This document shows, piece by piece, positions 1 to 9,073 of a stretch of DNA of 64,000 nucleotides. The translations under genes and the position numbers were made by a program. The DNA lies in NCBI GenBank assembly GCA_046350255.1, contig JAXMAV010000010.1:1-64000 (forward strand). Reading direction: 5' to 3'. The notes under the pieces are model-generated. The model worked only from the letters and a program-made list of their open reading frames with translations, did no database searches and was not told where the DNA came from. Each line of letters opens with the position of its first letter. Within the stretch, counting starts at the first letter, position 1. Source of the DNA: CALDUY01 sp046350255 (GTDB lineage Bacteria > Planctomycetota > Planctomycetia > Gemmatales > Gemmataceae).

Positions 1-2757
1 CGAATTGAAGCCTCCAGTCGATGCTGCTCCACGTCGATCTGCCAGCGTTATCCACGGTCGAATGGCCGTGGCCGAATTGAAGCCAGCCGGCACTGCGGAA
101 GACGTCGATCACCGCTCCGCGAAGTTATCCACGGTCGAATGGCCGTGGCCGAATTGAAGCCACCGCTCCTCGATGGCTTTCAACTGTTCATCAGTCACGT
201 TATCCACGGTCGAATGGCCGTGGCCGAATTGAAGCCGTAGGCTCGCCGGGAGGCCGGGTCGTCGTAGGGGCCGTTATCCACGGTCGAATGGCCGTGGCCG
301 AATTGAAGCGGGAAAATACCGACGCTGACGCAGCCGCGTTCCTGTCCGGTTATCCACGGTCGAATGGCCGTGGCCGAATTGAAGCGTCCAGGCCTCCCAC
401 CTTCACGGCCTTCATGTTCCGCGTTATCCACGGTCGAATGGCCGTGGCCGAATTGAAGCAATGGCGCGGAGCAATTCCGCCTCATATCCTCTGGCGTGTT
501 ATCCACGGTCGAATGGCCGTGGCCGAATTGAAGCCGGTAGATCTCTCCCCCACCAATCACCATAACTTCGTTATCCACGGTCGAATGGCCGTGGCCGAAT
601 TGAAGCTCCATCACTAGCCCCAGCACTGAGGGAGCCTCTTTGCGTTATCCACGGTCGAATGGCCGTGGCCGAATTGAAGCAATTTCGCTGCTACCCAGTT
701 CAAATTACCAACACAAGGTTATCCACGGTCGAATGGCCGTGGCCGAATTGAAGCGGGCAGGCCCTCGACTTCCTCCTCCTCCACGGGGGGTTATCCACGG
801 TCGAATGGCCGTGGCCGAATTGAAGCGGTAAAGAGAGTTACGCTAAGCTAAGCTAAGGGAAGATGTTATCCACGGTCGAATGGCCGTGGCCGAATTGAAG
901 CTCCTGCGCCAGAGCAGCCTGAGCGTACCGGGTCTGCGTTATCCACGGTCGAATGGCCGTGGCCGAATTGAAGCCCAAGACACTGGCCGATGTGCCCACC
1001 TGGGCGTGGGTGTTATCCACGGTCGAATGGCCGTGGCCGAATTGAAGCGTTGCTCAATCGAATCTCTGCGACGTACATTGCTGGAAGTTATCCACGGTCG
1101 AATGGCCGTGGCCGAATTGAAGCATGGCCCAGCTGGGACAACTCCACCAGCAAGCAGCATCGTTATCCACGGTCGAATGGCCGTGGCCGAATTGAAGCTT
1201 GCTGTAGCGCATTCCACTTCACCATTCCTTACGGTTATCCACGGTCGAATGGCCGTGGCCGAATTGAAGCTGTTGAGTGCCCATATTTGCCAGCTGGCAA
1301 TGGTCAAGTTATCCACGGTCGAATGGCCGTGGCCGAATTGAAGCCACCCATCGTTGGCCATACTGCCCCGGTAGAATGTGGTTATCCACGGTCGAATGGC
1401 CGTGGCCGAATTGAAGCGCTCTCAAAAGGACACCTCCCGCCATTCGCGGTATACGTTATCCACGGTCGAATGGCCGTGGCCGAATTGAAGCTGGGCGATA
1501 TGGTAGCAACTCACCACCCAGAACTTGCGTTATCCACGGTCGAATGGCCGTGGCCGAATTGAAGCTGGTCAAGCATCTCATTGGCCAAGGACGCGAATAG
1601 GTTATCCACGGTCGAATGGCCGTGGCCGAATTGAAGCTCCAGATCCAGATAGGCTCGCCAGTTGCGTTCGATGTAGTTATCCACGGTCGAATGGCCGTGG
1701 CCGAATTGAAGCGCGGAAACGGTCGTCAGCGAGATGCCTCGCTTCGAGTTATCCACGGTCGAATGGCCGTGGCCGAATTGAAGCGTCCCGATGGATAGAT
1801 TCTGCGCGGCCGAGCTTACTCGTTATCCACGGTCGAATGGCCGTGGCCGAATTGAAGCTCCACCCAGCTAGCGCCCAGAAAGATGCATTCCCCTGTTATC
1901 CACGGTCGAATGGCCGTGGCCGAATTGAAGCCAGACCGGAGGCGTCCGAGGTGATACTGTGCTGATAGAGTTATCCACGGTCGAATGGCCGTGGCCGAAT
2001 TGAAGCCACGCGCCCACCTGCACGCGCGCCCACTGCCACCCAGGGTTATCCACGGTCGAATGGCCGTGGCCGAATTGAAGCCTGCACTGTTCGCCCCTTC
2101 CATCGACTCGACCCAGGGGTCGTTATCCACGGTCGAATGGCCGTGGCCGAATTGAAGCGCTGACTCATCCCCGTCCTCGTCGAACTGGATGGACAAGGTT
2201 ATCCACGGTCGAATGGCCGTGGCCGAATTGAAGCTCCCAGATCTCGATGAACGATGCGAACTCGTGACCCACGCCGTTATCCACGGTCGAATGGCCGTGG
2301 CCGAATTGAAGCTTCTCTGCCGGGGTCAATTTGGGCAGCAACTGCCTTATGTTATCCACGGTCGAATGGCCGTGGCCGAATTGAAGCGCTGATGGCTTGC
2401 GTGGATTACGACGCGACTGGTGGGGGTTATCCACGGTCGAATGGCCGTGGCCGAATTGAAGCCGGGATTGTCGCACTACATCACCGTCCCACCTGCGGAG
2501 TTATCCACGGTCGAATGGCCGTGGCCGAATTGAAGCTTCGCTCCTCCTGACTTATGGACATGAGCTCCATCTTGTTATCCACGGTCGAATGGCCGTGGCC
2601 GAATTGAAGCAGCTGTCGTTTTGACGAGATACTTGCGGCTCTTCTCGTTATCCACGGTCGAATGGCCGTGGCCGAATTGAAGCGGCTTTGTCCTTGGCAG
2701 CCTGACTGGCGGCTTCCACGCGTATCCACGGTCGAATGGCCGTGGCCGAATTGAAGC
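1..2757 (+). CRISPR. CRISPR array, 38 repeats and 37 spacers (5' end outside window)
   Basis: The 37-bp repeat begins GTTATCCACGG and ends GAATTGAAGC, and internal copies are identical by eye. The first unit is cut by the window edge (only the last 11 bases, 1-11); full copies start at 47, 124, 199, 273 and so on to 2647. Spacers are 35-41 bp. The repeat contains an inverted repeat, CCACGG/CCGTGG, with an 8-nt loop, suited to Cas6 processing. The final unit (2722-2757) has lost one T, as expected at the trailer end. The 3' end ATTGAAGC resembles the 8-nt 5' handle of type I/III crRNAs, so transcription is probably rightward and the leader lies left of the window. No cas1, cas2 or cas6 is present in the window. 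Confidence 0.99.
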
Positions 2758-2953
2758 TCGCGGCATGTCGGCCGGCGATCCGGGAAGCCCTTGATCGCTT
2801 CGTGCCCTGACCCGGCAAACCCTCCTAACTTCCCCCGCCCTGTCACACTTGCCCCCGCCTTGGCGTAATCTAAACTGGCGGAGCGATGCTCGCCGGGGGA
2901 TACGACCAGGCCGTATCCCCCCTTGCAATCCCGCTTGCGGAGGTGTTCCTCCC
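2758..2953 (+). promoter_or_regulatory. array trailer / operon 5' region with strong hairpin
   Basis: This 196-bp gap separates the array from the first operon. It contains a 10-bp perfect stem, GGGGGATACG (2895-2904) pairing with CGTATCCCCC (2912-2921), with a 7-nt loop. The hairpin ends about 32 nt before the GTG start at 2954. It could be a transcript-end structure for the array, a 5'UTR regulatory hairpin for the operon, or both. The sequence around TAATCT (near 2866) could be a -10 element, but I could not pair it with a convincing -35. Confidence 0.4.
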
Positions 2954-4375
2954 GTGACCAGTCAACAGCGCCACCACCTCGTCCGCGCCGCCCGCGCTGC
3001 CGCCGCCCGCGCCTTCCTCACCTCGCCAGGCGGAACCGCCTACGGCGCCGCTGTCCTCTCCGTCTCTGGACAGATCCACCAGGCCGGGCAGTATTCTTCC
3101 TTCAACCACGTCACCAATGTCCACGCCGAACAGGCCGTCCTCGTCCTCGCCACCATGGCCGACGATCCCGACGTCCTCGCCCTCGCCGTCGCCTCCACTG
3201 GCGATGATCCTGTCACCCGGCCCTGTGGTGTCTGCCGCCAGATCATGGCCGAACACGCCACACGCACCGGCCGTGACTTCGAGGTTCTCATGGCACACCG
3301 CCACGGCGACGGCCACGACTCCGCCTGCCTCAGCGAACTGCTCCCATTCGGCTGGACTCCCGGCCACGGCTCGTCTCCCATCACCCCCGATCTCCGCACC
3401 ACCCCGCTTCGCCCGGGTATCCCCATCGATGGGAGGCCACTGCAAGCCGGCGATCACGTCGTCCTGAGCGATGGCTGTGTCGCACTGGTCTGGGACGGCG
3501 CTTTCGACTCCACGGGCTCCCTGGTCAAGATCAAGTACGCCCCTGCAGACGCCGGCGCTCGTCGCAAGCTGCCTCACTCCTACACCGAGCCCCTGGCCTA
3601 CCAGAAGGAACTGCACGACCTCGGCTGGGACCGGCCCACGCGCTTCGGGGCACGGGCCAGCGTCGTCGGGGAGGGCAATGTGGCCGCCCTGCTGCCGGCG
3701 CTGCCGCTGGGGCCTAACGTCGGTGAGCTCCCCAACCCGCTGCCCGGCATCCTCACTGATGCCGGTGTCGATCTTGCTGGACTGCGTGTGTCCGGCTCGC
3801 GAGCCATCGGCCTTCACCGCCAGGGGTCCGACTGGGATCTCGTCGTGCCCGTCGCATCCGGCCAACTGCCCGCTCTCCGCGAAGCACTGGCAGCCGCAAT
3901 TGAACGGGGCCAGTTGTCAGTCCCGCCGCACTCGGGCACCTGGCGTCTGCTCGACCGCATCTTCCCTGGCGGCCGCTCCGCCGCCCTGGCCCAGCGGCGC
4001 TACGCCGACACTGTCCACAGCGGTGGCGTCTCGGTTGCCCTCATTCTGGTGCCGCCGTCGGCCCCACCTGTCTGCCTCCGCGACGACTGGCAGCCCGCTG
4101 GCCGGGCTGTGCTGCACGGCACCGTCCGCGAGGCCTCAGCCGCATCCTACAAGCGAGCCGAGTACGCCCTCGAAGACGGCGAACACGGCCTCGTCCGCGT
4201 GACCTGTTTCCACAAGAGCGCGAACCTTCTGCGCAGCGGCGATGTCCTCTCAGTCCGTGGCTGGCTGCTCCACCGGGGTGATCAGCGCTGGCTGATCCAA
4301 CTTCTGCCCCAGCCCGACGGCATCCTGTGGTGGCAAACCGCTCCGTTCCGAACGCCCTCGGAGTCTACCCTGTGA
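2954..4375 (+). CDS. cytidine-deaminase-like / nucleotidyltransferase fusion
   Basis: 473 aa from a GTG start placed just before the deaminase fold. The N-terminal domain has the zinc motifs of the cytidine deaminase superfamily: His57-Ala-Glu59 and Pro90-Cys91-x-x-Cys94-Arg-Gln. After a linker domain (about 150-245) comes a pol-beta-type nucleotidyltransferase signature: Gly281-Ser282 followed by the Asp293-Trp-Asp295 pair. A third catalytic acid is not obvious. The last ~110 residues look like a small beta-rich, OB-like domain. The same NTase plus OB-like order occurs in predicted nucleotidyltransferases of the COG1665 type (from memory). It is first in an operon and overlaps the Csx3 fusion gene by GTGA, so a CRISPR-linked role in nucleotide or RNA modification is plausible. 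Substrate unknown. Confidence 0.75.
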   Translation: MTSQQRHHLVRAARAAAARAFLTSPGGTAYGAAVLSVSGQIHQAGQYSSFNHVTNVHAEQAVLVLATMADDPDVLALAVASTGDDPVTRPCGVCRQIMAEHATRTGRDFEVLMAHRHGDGHDSACLSELLPFGWTPGHGSSPITPDLRTTPLRPGIPIDGRPLQAGDHVVLSDGCVALVWDGAFDSTGSLVKIKYAPADAGARRKLPHSYTEPLAYQKELHDLGWDRPTRFGARASVVGEGNVAALLPALPLGPNVGELPNPLPGILTDAGVDLAGLRVSGSRAIGLHRQGSDWDLVVPVASGQLPALREALAAAIERGQLSVPPHSGTWRLLDRIFPGGRSAALAQRRYADTVHSGGVSVALILVPPSAPPVCLRDDWQPAGRAVLHGTVREASAASYKRAEYALEDGEHGLVRVTCFHKSANLLRSGDVLSVRGWLLHRGDQRWLIQLLPQPDGILWWQTAPFRTPSESTL

Positions 4376-5628
4376 ACGACTGGTTCCGAATCTCCATCGC
4401 TGATTCACAGGTTCATGTCAAATTCCTTCTCTCGCTCAATCGCTTCTGGCCCCCAGAGGTGCTGCGTCAGCGGCCTCTGCCCATGCCCGAAGTCGCCGGC
4501 ACGCCCGTGACCCTGACCGGGGCCGGGGCCGTCTGGATGTATGCTCACGCCGCCGCCGTCCTGCGTGCCGCCGGGGCCAGAGAGGTCCGCGTGCTCACAC
4601 CGCGCAGGCCCGGCGAGTCCGACGACCTAGAGGGAAGCACCAGCCAGCTTGTCACGGCCGGACACCGGCACTGCGGCGCCCTCCTCTCCATTAGCCTGCG
4701 CCCCTTCCCCCCGCTCTGCCCCGCTGCCGTTGACCTGCTTCTGGAACCGCGTCTGGAGGAGTTGTCCCGCCTACGGCCGGGCGAGCTGACCCTCGCCGGC
4801 AGGGCCAGCGCCGAGGTGTACGCGCGGGCCGCCTTGGCTGCTATCGACGGCGGCGTTCGGCGGATCAGCTGCTGGTCAGCCCGCGACGGGCTGGTCGTCG
4901 TCTTCGACCCCGACGGCGCCCAGGTCGGCTGCACCATCGCCCGGCCCGATTGGCTCGCCCAGGCCATGCCGCGGCCCGTCCGACCCGTGGTCGTCGGCGT
5001 TGCCGGTGACCCCAACCGGGGCAAGTCGGTCTTCAGCGCCGTACTGGATTGGTACAGAGAACGCATCGGCTGCGACGGCTGGAAGCTCGACTGCGACGGC
5101 CAGGCGCCGACGCCGCCGTGGTATCTCAGCATGGTCGGCCAGATGCCTGAAGCCGAGGTGCTCCTGTTGCGCGAGGCTCACAAACGCCCCTGGACCCCTG
5201 AGATGGAGGCCGACATTGCCCGGCAGATCCGCCTGGCCCGCGAGATCTTCAGCGTGCTGATCGCTGACCTGCCCGGAGGCAACCACAAGGTTAGCCCGGC
5301 CCAACGAGTTCCGCCCGGCCGCGAACGTATTTTCGCCGAAAATGACGCCATCGTGCTTCTCGCAGGCGACAATAACTCGGAGCAGGCCTGGCGCGAGGCG
5401 CTGCGCCCACACGGTCTCGATGGGCGGATCGCCGCCGTGCTGCGGTCCAGCGAACCCGACGCCCTGCCGGCGCTGGTGACCAACCAGGTGGCCGATCTGT
5501 GGCGTGGCGAGGTGCGCGGGCTGGACCGCAAAAGGACGACGGCCGAGCTGGGCGAGGCGTTCCGCCCCGGCCTCGACCGGCTGTGGCCGGCCCTGCTCGA
5601 TCCAGCTCACAGGAGGTATCGCGCGTGA
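4372..5628 (+). CDS. csx3: Csx3-like double domain fused to a P-loop NTPase
   Basis: 418 aa, GTG start overlapping the upstream stop (GTGA). Residues about 1-85 match the Csx3 fold: a PPEVLRQ segment followed by TLTGAGAVWMYAH, resembling the ISGRGPIWLH stretch I remember from archaeal Csx3. Residues about 100-185 look like a second, diverged copy (ELTLAGRASAEVYAR). Residues 212-219 form a Walker A loop, GDPNRGKS, starting a ~200-residue NTPase domain. Csx3 (Crn3) binds and degrades cyclic tetra-adenylate in type III systems, and Csx3-ATPase fusions are known. By my rough alignment the His and Asp of the ring-nuclease site are replaced in both copies, so it may sense the signal rather than destroy it. 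Cytoplasmic. Confidence 0.8.
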   Translation: MNDWFRISIADSQVHVKFLLSLNRFWPPEVLRQRPLPMPEVAGTPVTLTGAGAVWMYAHAAAVLRAAGAREVRVLTPRRPGESDDLEGSTSQLVTAGHRHCGALLSISLRPFPPLCPAAVDLLLEPRLEELSRLRPGELTLAGRASAEVYARAALAAIDGGVRRISCWSARDGLVVVFDPDGAQVGCTIARPDWLAQAMPRPVRPVVVGVAGDPNRGKSVFSAVLDWYRERIGCDGWKLDCDGQAPTPPWYLSMVGQMPEAEVLLLREAHKRPWTPEMEADIARQIRLAREIFSVLIADLPGGNHKVSPAQRVPPGRERIFAENDAIVLLAGDNNSEQAWREALRPHGLDGRIAAVLRSSEPDALPALVTNQVADLWRGEVRGLDRKRTTAELGEAFRPGLDRLWPALLDPAHRRYRA

Positions 5629-7079
5629 GCGAAACATCAAGGACACTGCTCCTGGCCGGCGTCGGCCCGCACGCCCGCCGCTTCTACCTGCCGGCGATCG
5701 CCGCGCTTGGGCCGCGTCACGGGGTCGGCCTCGCCGCAGTCGTGGAACTGGAGGCCGGCCGCGCCAGCGCCACACGGGCATTGCAGGAGACCGGCCTGTC
5801 CGCTGAGGTGCTGACCGTCCCCCGCTTCGAGACCGAATTGCCGGCAGAGGCACGGCAGACGCTTGATGCGGCGGCCGACCGCCTGCGTCCCGCGGCCCTG
5901 GTTATCGCCACAGACCCCCTGTCGCACCGCCCCTACACCCTGTGGGCGCTGCAGCGAGGCATGGATGTCCTGCTCGACAAGCCGATCACCACCCGCCGCA
6001 ATGCCGTCAGCAACTCGGCCGCAGCGCGCGGCATTGAGGAAGATTTCAACGAAATCCTGGCGGCCTGGAAGCACGCCCGCCAGAGCCGCAGGGTTGTCGT
6101 CTCGGTCTGTGCTCACCGCCGCTACCATCCCAGCATTGACGCGGCGCTGGAAGTGGTAGGTGACGCCTGCGCCCGCAGCGGCTGCCCGGTGACAGACATC
6201 CATGCTCACCACGCCGATGGGCAGTGGCGTCTACCCGAGGAGATCCGCACTCAAGACCACCATTGCTACCACGCCGGCCACGGCAAGGCCTCGCACAGCG
6301 GCCACCACTTCTTTGACTGCATCCACCGCTTCTTCGCCGCCGGCCGGGCCAGCGGCAAATCGGCCGACGCCTTCCGCGTCTACGCTTCGTTCATCCAGCC
6401 GCACGGCCTGTTGCGCCAGCTGAACCGCGGTGATCACGAGCGGCTGTTCGGCCCGGACTACGCCGCCGCCTGTCCCCTGAGCGACGAACAGCTCGACGTT
6501 CCCTTCCGCTCCTTCGGCGAGGTGGACCTAAACGCAGCGATCACCTTCCTTCAGGGAGGCGTCGCCGTCGGCCAAGCCTCGCTCAACCTGCTGCACAACA
6601 GCTTCAGCCGCCGCGGCTGGCTGCGGCCCGCCGAGGACCTGTACAAGGGCAACGGTCGGGTCAAGCATGAGCACCACCGGGTCCACGTCGGGCCGTTCCT
6701 GGCCGTGGCGATTCACTCCTACCAGGCGAAGTCCGACCACGCCGCGAGCGACGAGGGGGACCTGCGGCCGGGCGGCAACAATCACTTCGAGCTGCATATC
6801 TTCCGCAACACACGCATGATAGGCGGCGCCGAGGTCGAGGTGGTCCACCTCGACGAGGTGGGAAAGTTCGACCGCTCGCGGCTTTACATCGAGCAGGTCA
6901 AGGAAGGCGTGGTCGGCGAGTTCTTCCGCTATCTGGCCGGCGAACTGCCCGAGGGGGAACTCCGCTCGCCGCTGGCCGACCACGCCGTCCCGGTGCGCAT
7001 GATGGCCGCGGTGTACCAATCACACGTCAACGCCCAGCGGGGAGACAACCCGCTAATCGAGAAATCGATGCAGGGGTGA
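5625..7079 (+). CDS. Gfo/Idh/MocA-family oxidoreductase in CRISPR operon
   Basis: 484 aa. A GTG start at 5625 overlaps the previous stop (GTGA) and follows AGGAGG. The N-terminal Rossmann fold has a glycine motif, GVGPHARRFYLP, and LLDKPITT, the family's EKP-like motif. A long alpha/beta domain follows with many His residues (for example HHFFDCIHRF). Family members oxidise or reduce sugars and other small molecules with NAD(P). At 484 residues it is longer than the usual 330-400. It sits between a Csx3-NTPase gene and a thiamine-diphosphate enzyme, in one tightly packed operon, which suggests a shared small-molecule or nucleotide-derived substrate rather than sugar catabolism. The actual substrate cannot be told from the sequence. 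Confidence 0.8.
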   Translation: MSETSRTLLLAGVGPHARRFYLPAIAALGPRHGVGLAAVVELEAGRASATRALQETGLSAEVLTVPRFETELPAEARQTLDAAADRLRPAALVIATDPLSHRPYTLWALQRGMDVLLDKPITTRRNAVSNSAAARGIEEDFNEILAAWKHARQSRRVVVSVCAHRRYHPSIDAALEVVGDACARSGCPVTDIHAHHADGQWRLPEEIRTQDHHCYHAGHGKASHSGHHFFDCIHRFFAAGRASGKSADAFRVYASFIQPHGLLRQLNRGDHERLFGPDYAAACPLSDEQLDVPFRSFGEVDLNAAITFLQGGVAVGQASLNLLHNSFSRRGWLRPAEDLYKGNGRVKHEHHRVHVGPFLAVAIHSYQAKSDHAASDEGDLRPGGNNHFELHIFRNTRMIGGAEVEVVHLDEVGKFDRSRLYIEQVKEGVVGEFFRYLAGELPEGELRSPLADHAVPVRMMAAVYQSHVNAQRGDNPLIEKSMQG

Positions 7080-7082
7080 GGC

Positions 7083-8450
7083 ATGGAGCAAACGGGACTT
7101 CTGCAACAGGCGAGCGGGATCGAGGCGGTGGCCTGGGGGCTACATGATGGCGGCGTCGAGTTCGTCACCGCCTACCCCGGCTTTCACGCCCACGACCTGG
7201 CTGACCACCTGGACATCCCTACCTTCTCAATCAACGAGAAGAATGCCCTGGCGGTCGCCTGGGGTGCTAGCCTGGCGGGTCTACGAGCCACTGCGATATT
7301 CAAAAACGTCGGTCTCAACGACGCTGCCGATCCGTTCGTCAACGCCTGCGTGCTGGGCGTGCGTGCTGGGCTGGTCCTGGTGGTGCTGGATGACATCGAC
7401 GTCGAACAGTCGCAGATCCAGCAGGACTCGCGGCCCTACGCCGAGTTCCCCTGCTCACTGTGGCTGGAGCCGCGCTCCGTGGCTGACGCCTACGACCTGG
7501 CACGGCAGGCGGCAGAGCTGTCCGAGCACCTCGAGACGCTCGTCGTGCTGCGTTTGACCAACTTGCTGACCCAGGCCAGCGGGCCGGTGAGACGCTTCCC
7601 TGTGCTGACAGGGCGAATGGACTTCCGGCGCGACCCGCAGCGCTGGGTGGCTCACCCGGCCCACGGAGAGATTCAGCGCCAGCGACTGCTGGCACGCCAG
7701 GAGGCGGTCGCCGCCTGGGTGGATGCCGCCTGCCCAGTGCCGACGCTGCCAGCGGATCGTCCCGTGCTGATGACAGCCGGCATGGCTTCGCTCGCAGGGC
7801 AGCCGCCCGACCTGATTACCTTCACCCTGCCGCTGCCCCGGCCCTGGCTTCAGGCGCTGGCGTATCTCAACGCACCAATCATCGTCGAGGAACACGGCGG
7901 CCCGTACCTCGCGGGCAAGGTGGCTGCTGCCTTGGGCGCCACGCGAGTGCGGCCGTGTCCGGTCCGCGCGCCTGGCTCCGTGCGGGAGTATCGTAGCACA
8001 GAACGATATGAACCGCTGTACTCGCTGCTGCGCGAGGTGCCGGGCCGCGTTGTCGTTGGCGACCTGGGCGGGCACACCATGGACCCGGCGGGGACGGTCG
8101 ACGCCTGCCTGTGCTACGGCTGCTCCGTCGGCGTTGCCACCGGGCTGGCGCTGGCCGACTCAACGGCGCGGGTCTTCTGTGTCACGGGCGATGCCGCTTT
8201 CCGCCATTCCGGCCGCCTCGCGCTGGAGGAGGCGGTCGCGCGTCAAGCTTCGCTGGTCGTGATCGTCCTGGACAACGGTGGTAGCGTGGGCACTGGTGGG
8301 CAGCGACTGCCGGGCACCTGCTGGGCCGATGTGCCCGGCCTGGAGCGGCACGACTTGGGGTTCCCTACAGAGGGCGCGGTGGAACCACTGCGCAACCTGC
8401 TGGAGCGGCCGGCCCGACCGCGACTGGTCCGACTGGGGACAACGTTTTAA
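7083..8450 (+). CDS. IorA-like thiamine-diphosphate enzyme
   Basis: 455 aa, ATG 3 bp after the preceding stop. The N-terminal half follows the pattern of indolepyruvate:ferredoxin oxidoreductase alpha subunits: EAVAWGLHDGGVEFVTAYPG, SINEKNALAVAWGASLAG, NVGLNDAADP and QDSRPYAEFP. The C-terminal half has a ThDP-binding region, VTGDAAFRHSG followed by VIVLDNGGSVGTGG. The family's usual C-terminal [4Fe-4S] ferredoxin domain is missing, as is a partner gamma (IorB) gene, so it is shorter than the typical ~600 residues. It may carry out a non-ferredoxin 2-oxoacid reaction or decarboxylation. Location inside an operon with Csx3 and a kinase is unusual. The fold assignment is sound; the reaction is unknown. 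Confidence 0.8.
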   Translation: MEQTGLLQQASGIEAVAWGLHDGGVEFVTAYPGFHAHDLADHLDIPTFSINEKNALAVAWGASLAGLRATAIFKNVGLNDAADPFVNACVLGVRAGLVLVVLDDIDVEQSQIQQDSRPYAEFPCSLWLEPRSVADAYDLARQAAELSEHLETLVVLRLTNLLTQASGPVRRFPVLTGRMDFRRDPQRWVAHPAHGEIQRQRLLARQEAVAAWVDAACPVPTLPADRPVLMTAGMASLAGQPPDLITFTLPLPRPWLQALAYLNAPIIVEEHGGPYLAGKVAAALGATRVRPCPVRAPGSVREYRSTERYEPLYSLLREVPGRVVVGDLGGHTMDPAGTVDACLCYGCSVGVATGLALADSTARVFCVTGDAAFRHSGRLALEEAVARQASLVVIVLDNGGSVGTGGQRLPGTCWADVPGLERHDLGFPTEGAVEPLRNLLERPARPRLVRLGTTF

Positions 8451-8461
8451 AGGAGGCCGCG

Positions 8462-9073
8462 ATGTACGTGCATTTCGAGGGGCTGGACCTGGCCGGCAAG
8501 AGCACCATCTGCCGGCTGTTCCGCGAACAGGCCGGGGGCGAGTGGGCAATTCACCACAACGCCCTGCTCGCGGACAACCCCATCTGTGCCCTGGCCGACC
8601 GGCTGCGTCGGGAGGGCGGCGGCGAGGAGTCGGTCGGCTGGCTCTACCACGCAGCGCTGCTGTTCGACCTGGAGCGGTTCGCGCCGACGACGGGCAACGT
8701 CCTGCAGGACTCGACCATTCTGTTGCGCTCGCTGGCCTACCACAAGGTGCGTGGCACGGCCGGCCTGGTGGAACGTCTGGAGACCCTGCTCGGGCGGCAC
8801 CCGCGCTTCGACCGCTCCTTCGTGCTGGTGGCTGACCACACCACCCGGTTGCACCGCCTTGGGATCCGCCGACCGCAGAACCTCAGCCCCGAGGACTTCC
8901 TGGTCCGCGACGAGCCGGCGCGGTTCTACGCCATGGAGAGGGTGCTGGTCGAGTACGCGACCAGCCACTTCGGTGCGACGGTGCTGGACACCAGCGGCAC
9001 GCTGGACGCCAACCGGCTGGAGCCGGTGTTCCACCAGTTACCGGGGCCTCGGCCCGATCAGGCGGGGGACTGA
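8462..9073 (+). CDS. thymidylate-kinase-like P-loop kinase
   Basis: 203 aa, ATG at 8462 after an AGGAGG ribosome-binding site. It begins with the dTMP kinase pattern FEGLDLAGKST (Walker A at about residues 6-13). A QDSTILLRSLAYH segment lies where dTMP kinases carry the DR[YF]xxSxxAYQ substrate motif, but the central DRY is absent, and the LID arginines are not clear. It is therefore likely a kinase acting on another nucleotide or small molecule. Last gene of the five-gene plus operon; its final 16 bp overlap the 3' end of the convergent HD gene. Confidence 0.75.
   Translation: MYVHFEGLDLAGKSTICRLFREQAGGEWAIHHNALLADNPICALADRLRREGGGEESVGWLYHAALLFDLERFAPTTGNVLQDSTILLRSLAYHKVRGTAGLVERLETLLGRHPRFDRSFVLVADHTTRLHRLGIRRPQNLSPEDFLVRDEPARFYAMERVLVEYATSHFGATVLDTSGTLDANRLEPVFHQLPGPRPDQAGD

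Noticed and set aside
195..2928. Many open frames on both strands inside the CRISPR array
   Set aside because: They are translations of the repeated unit (recurrent IHGRMAVAELK or FGHGHSTVDN) with no start signals.
2870..3865. Long minus-strand frame opposite the deaminase gene
   Set aside because: Composition is that of an antisense frame in GC-rich coding DNA, and the plus frame has clear motifs.
8462..9073. A normal housekeeping thymidylate kinase
   Set aside because: The DRY substrate motif is missing and the gene sits in a CRISPR-linked operon.
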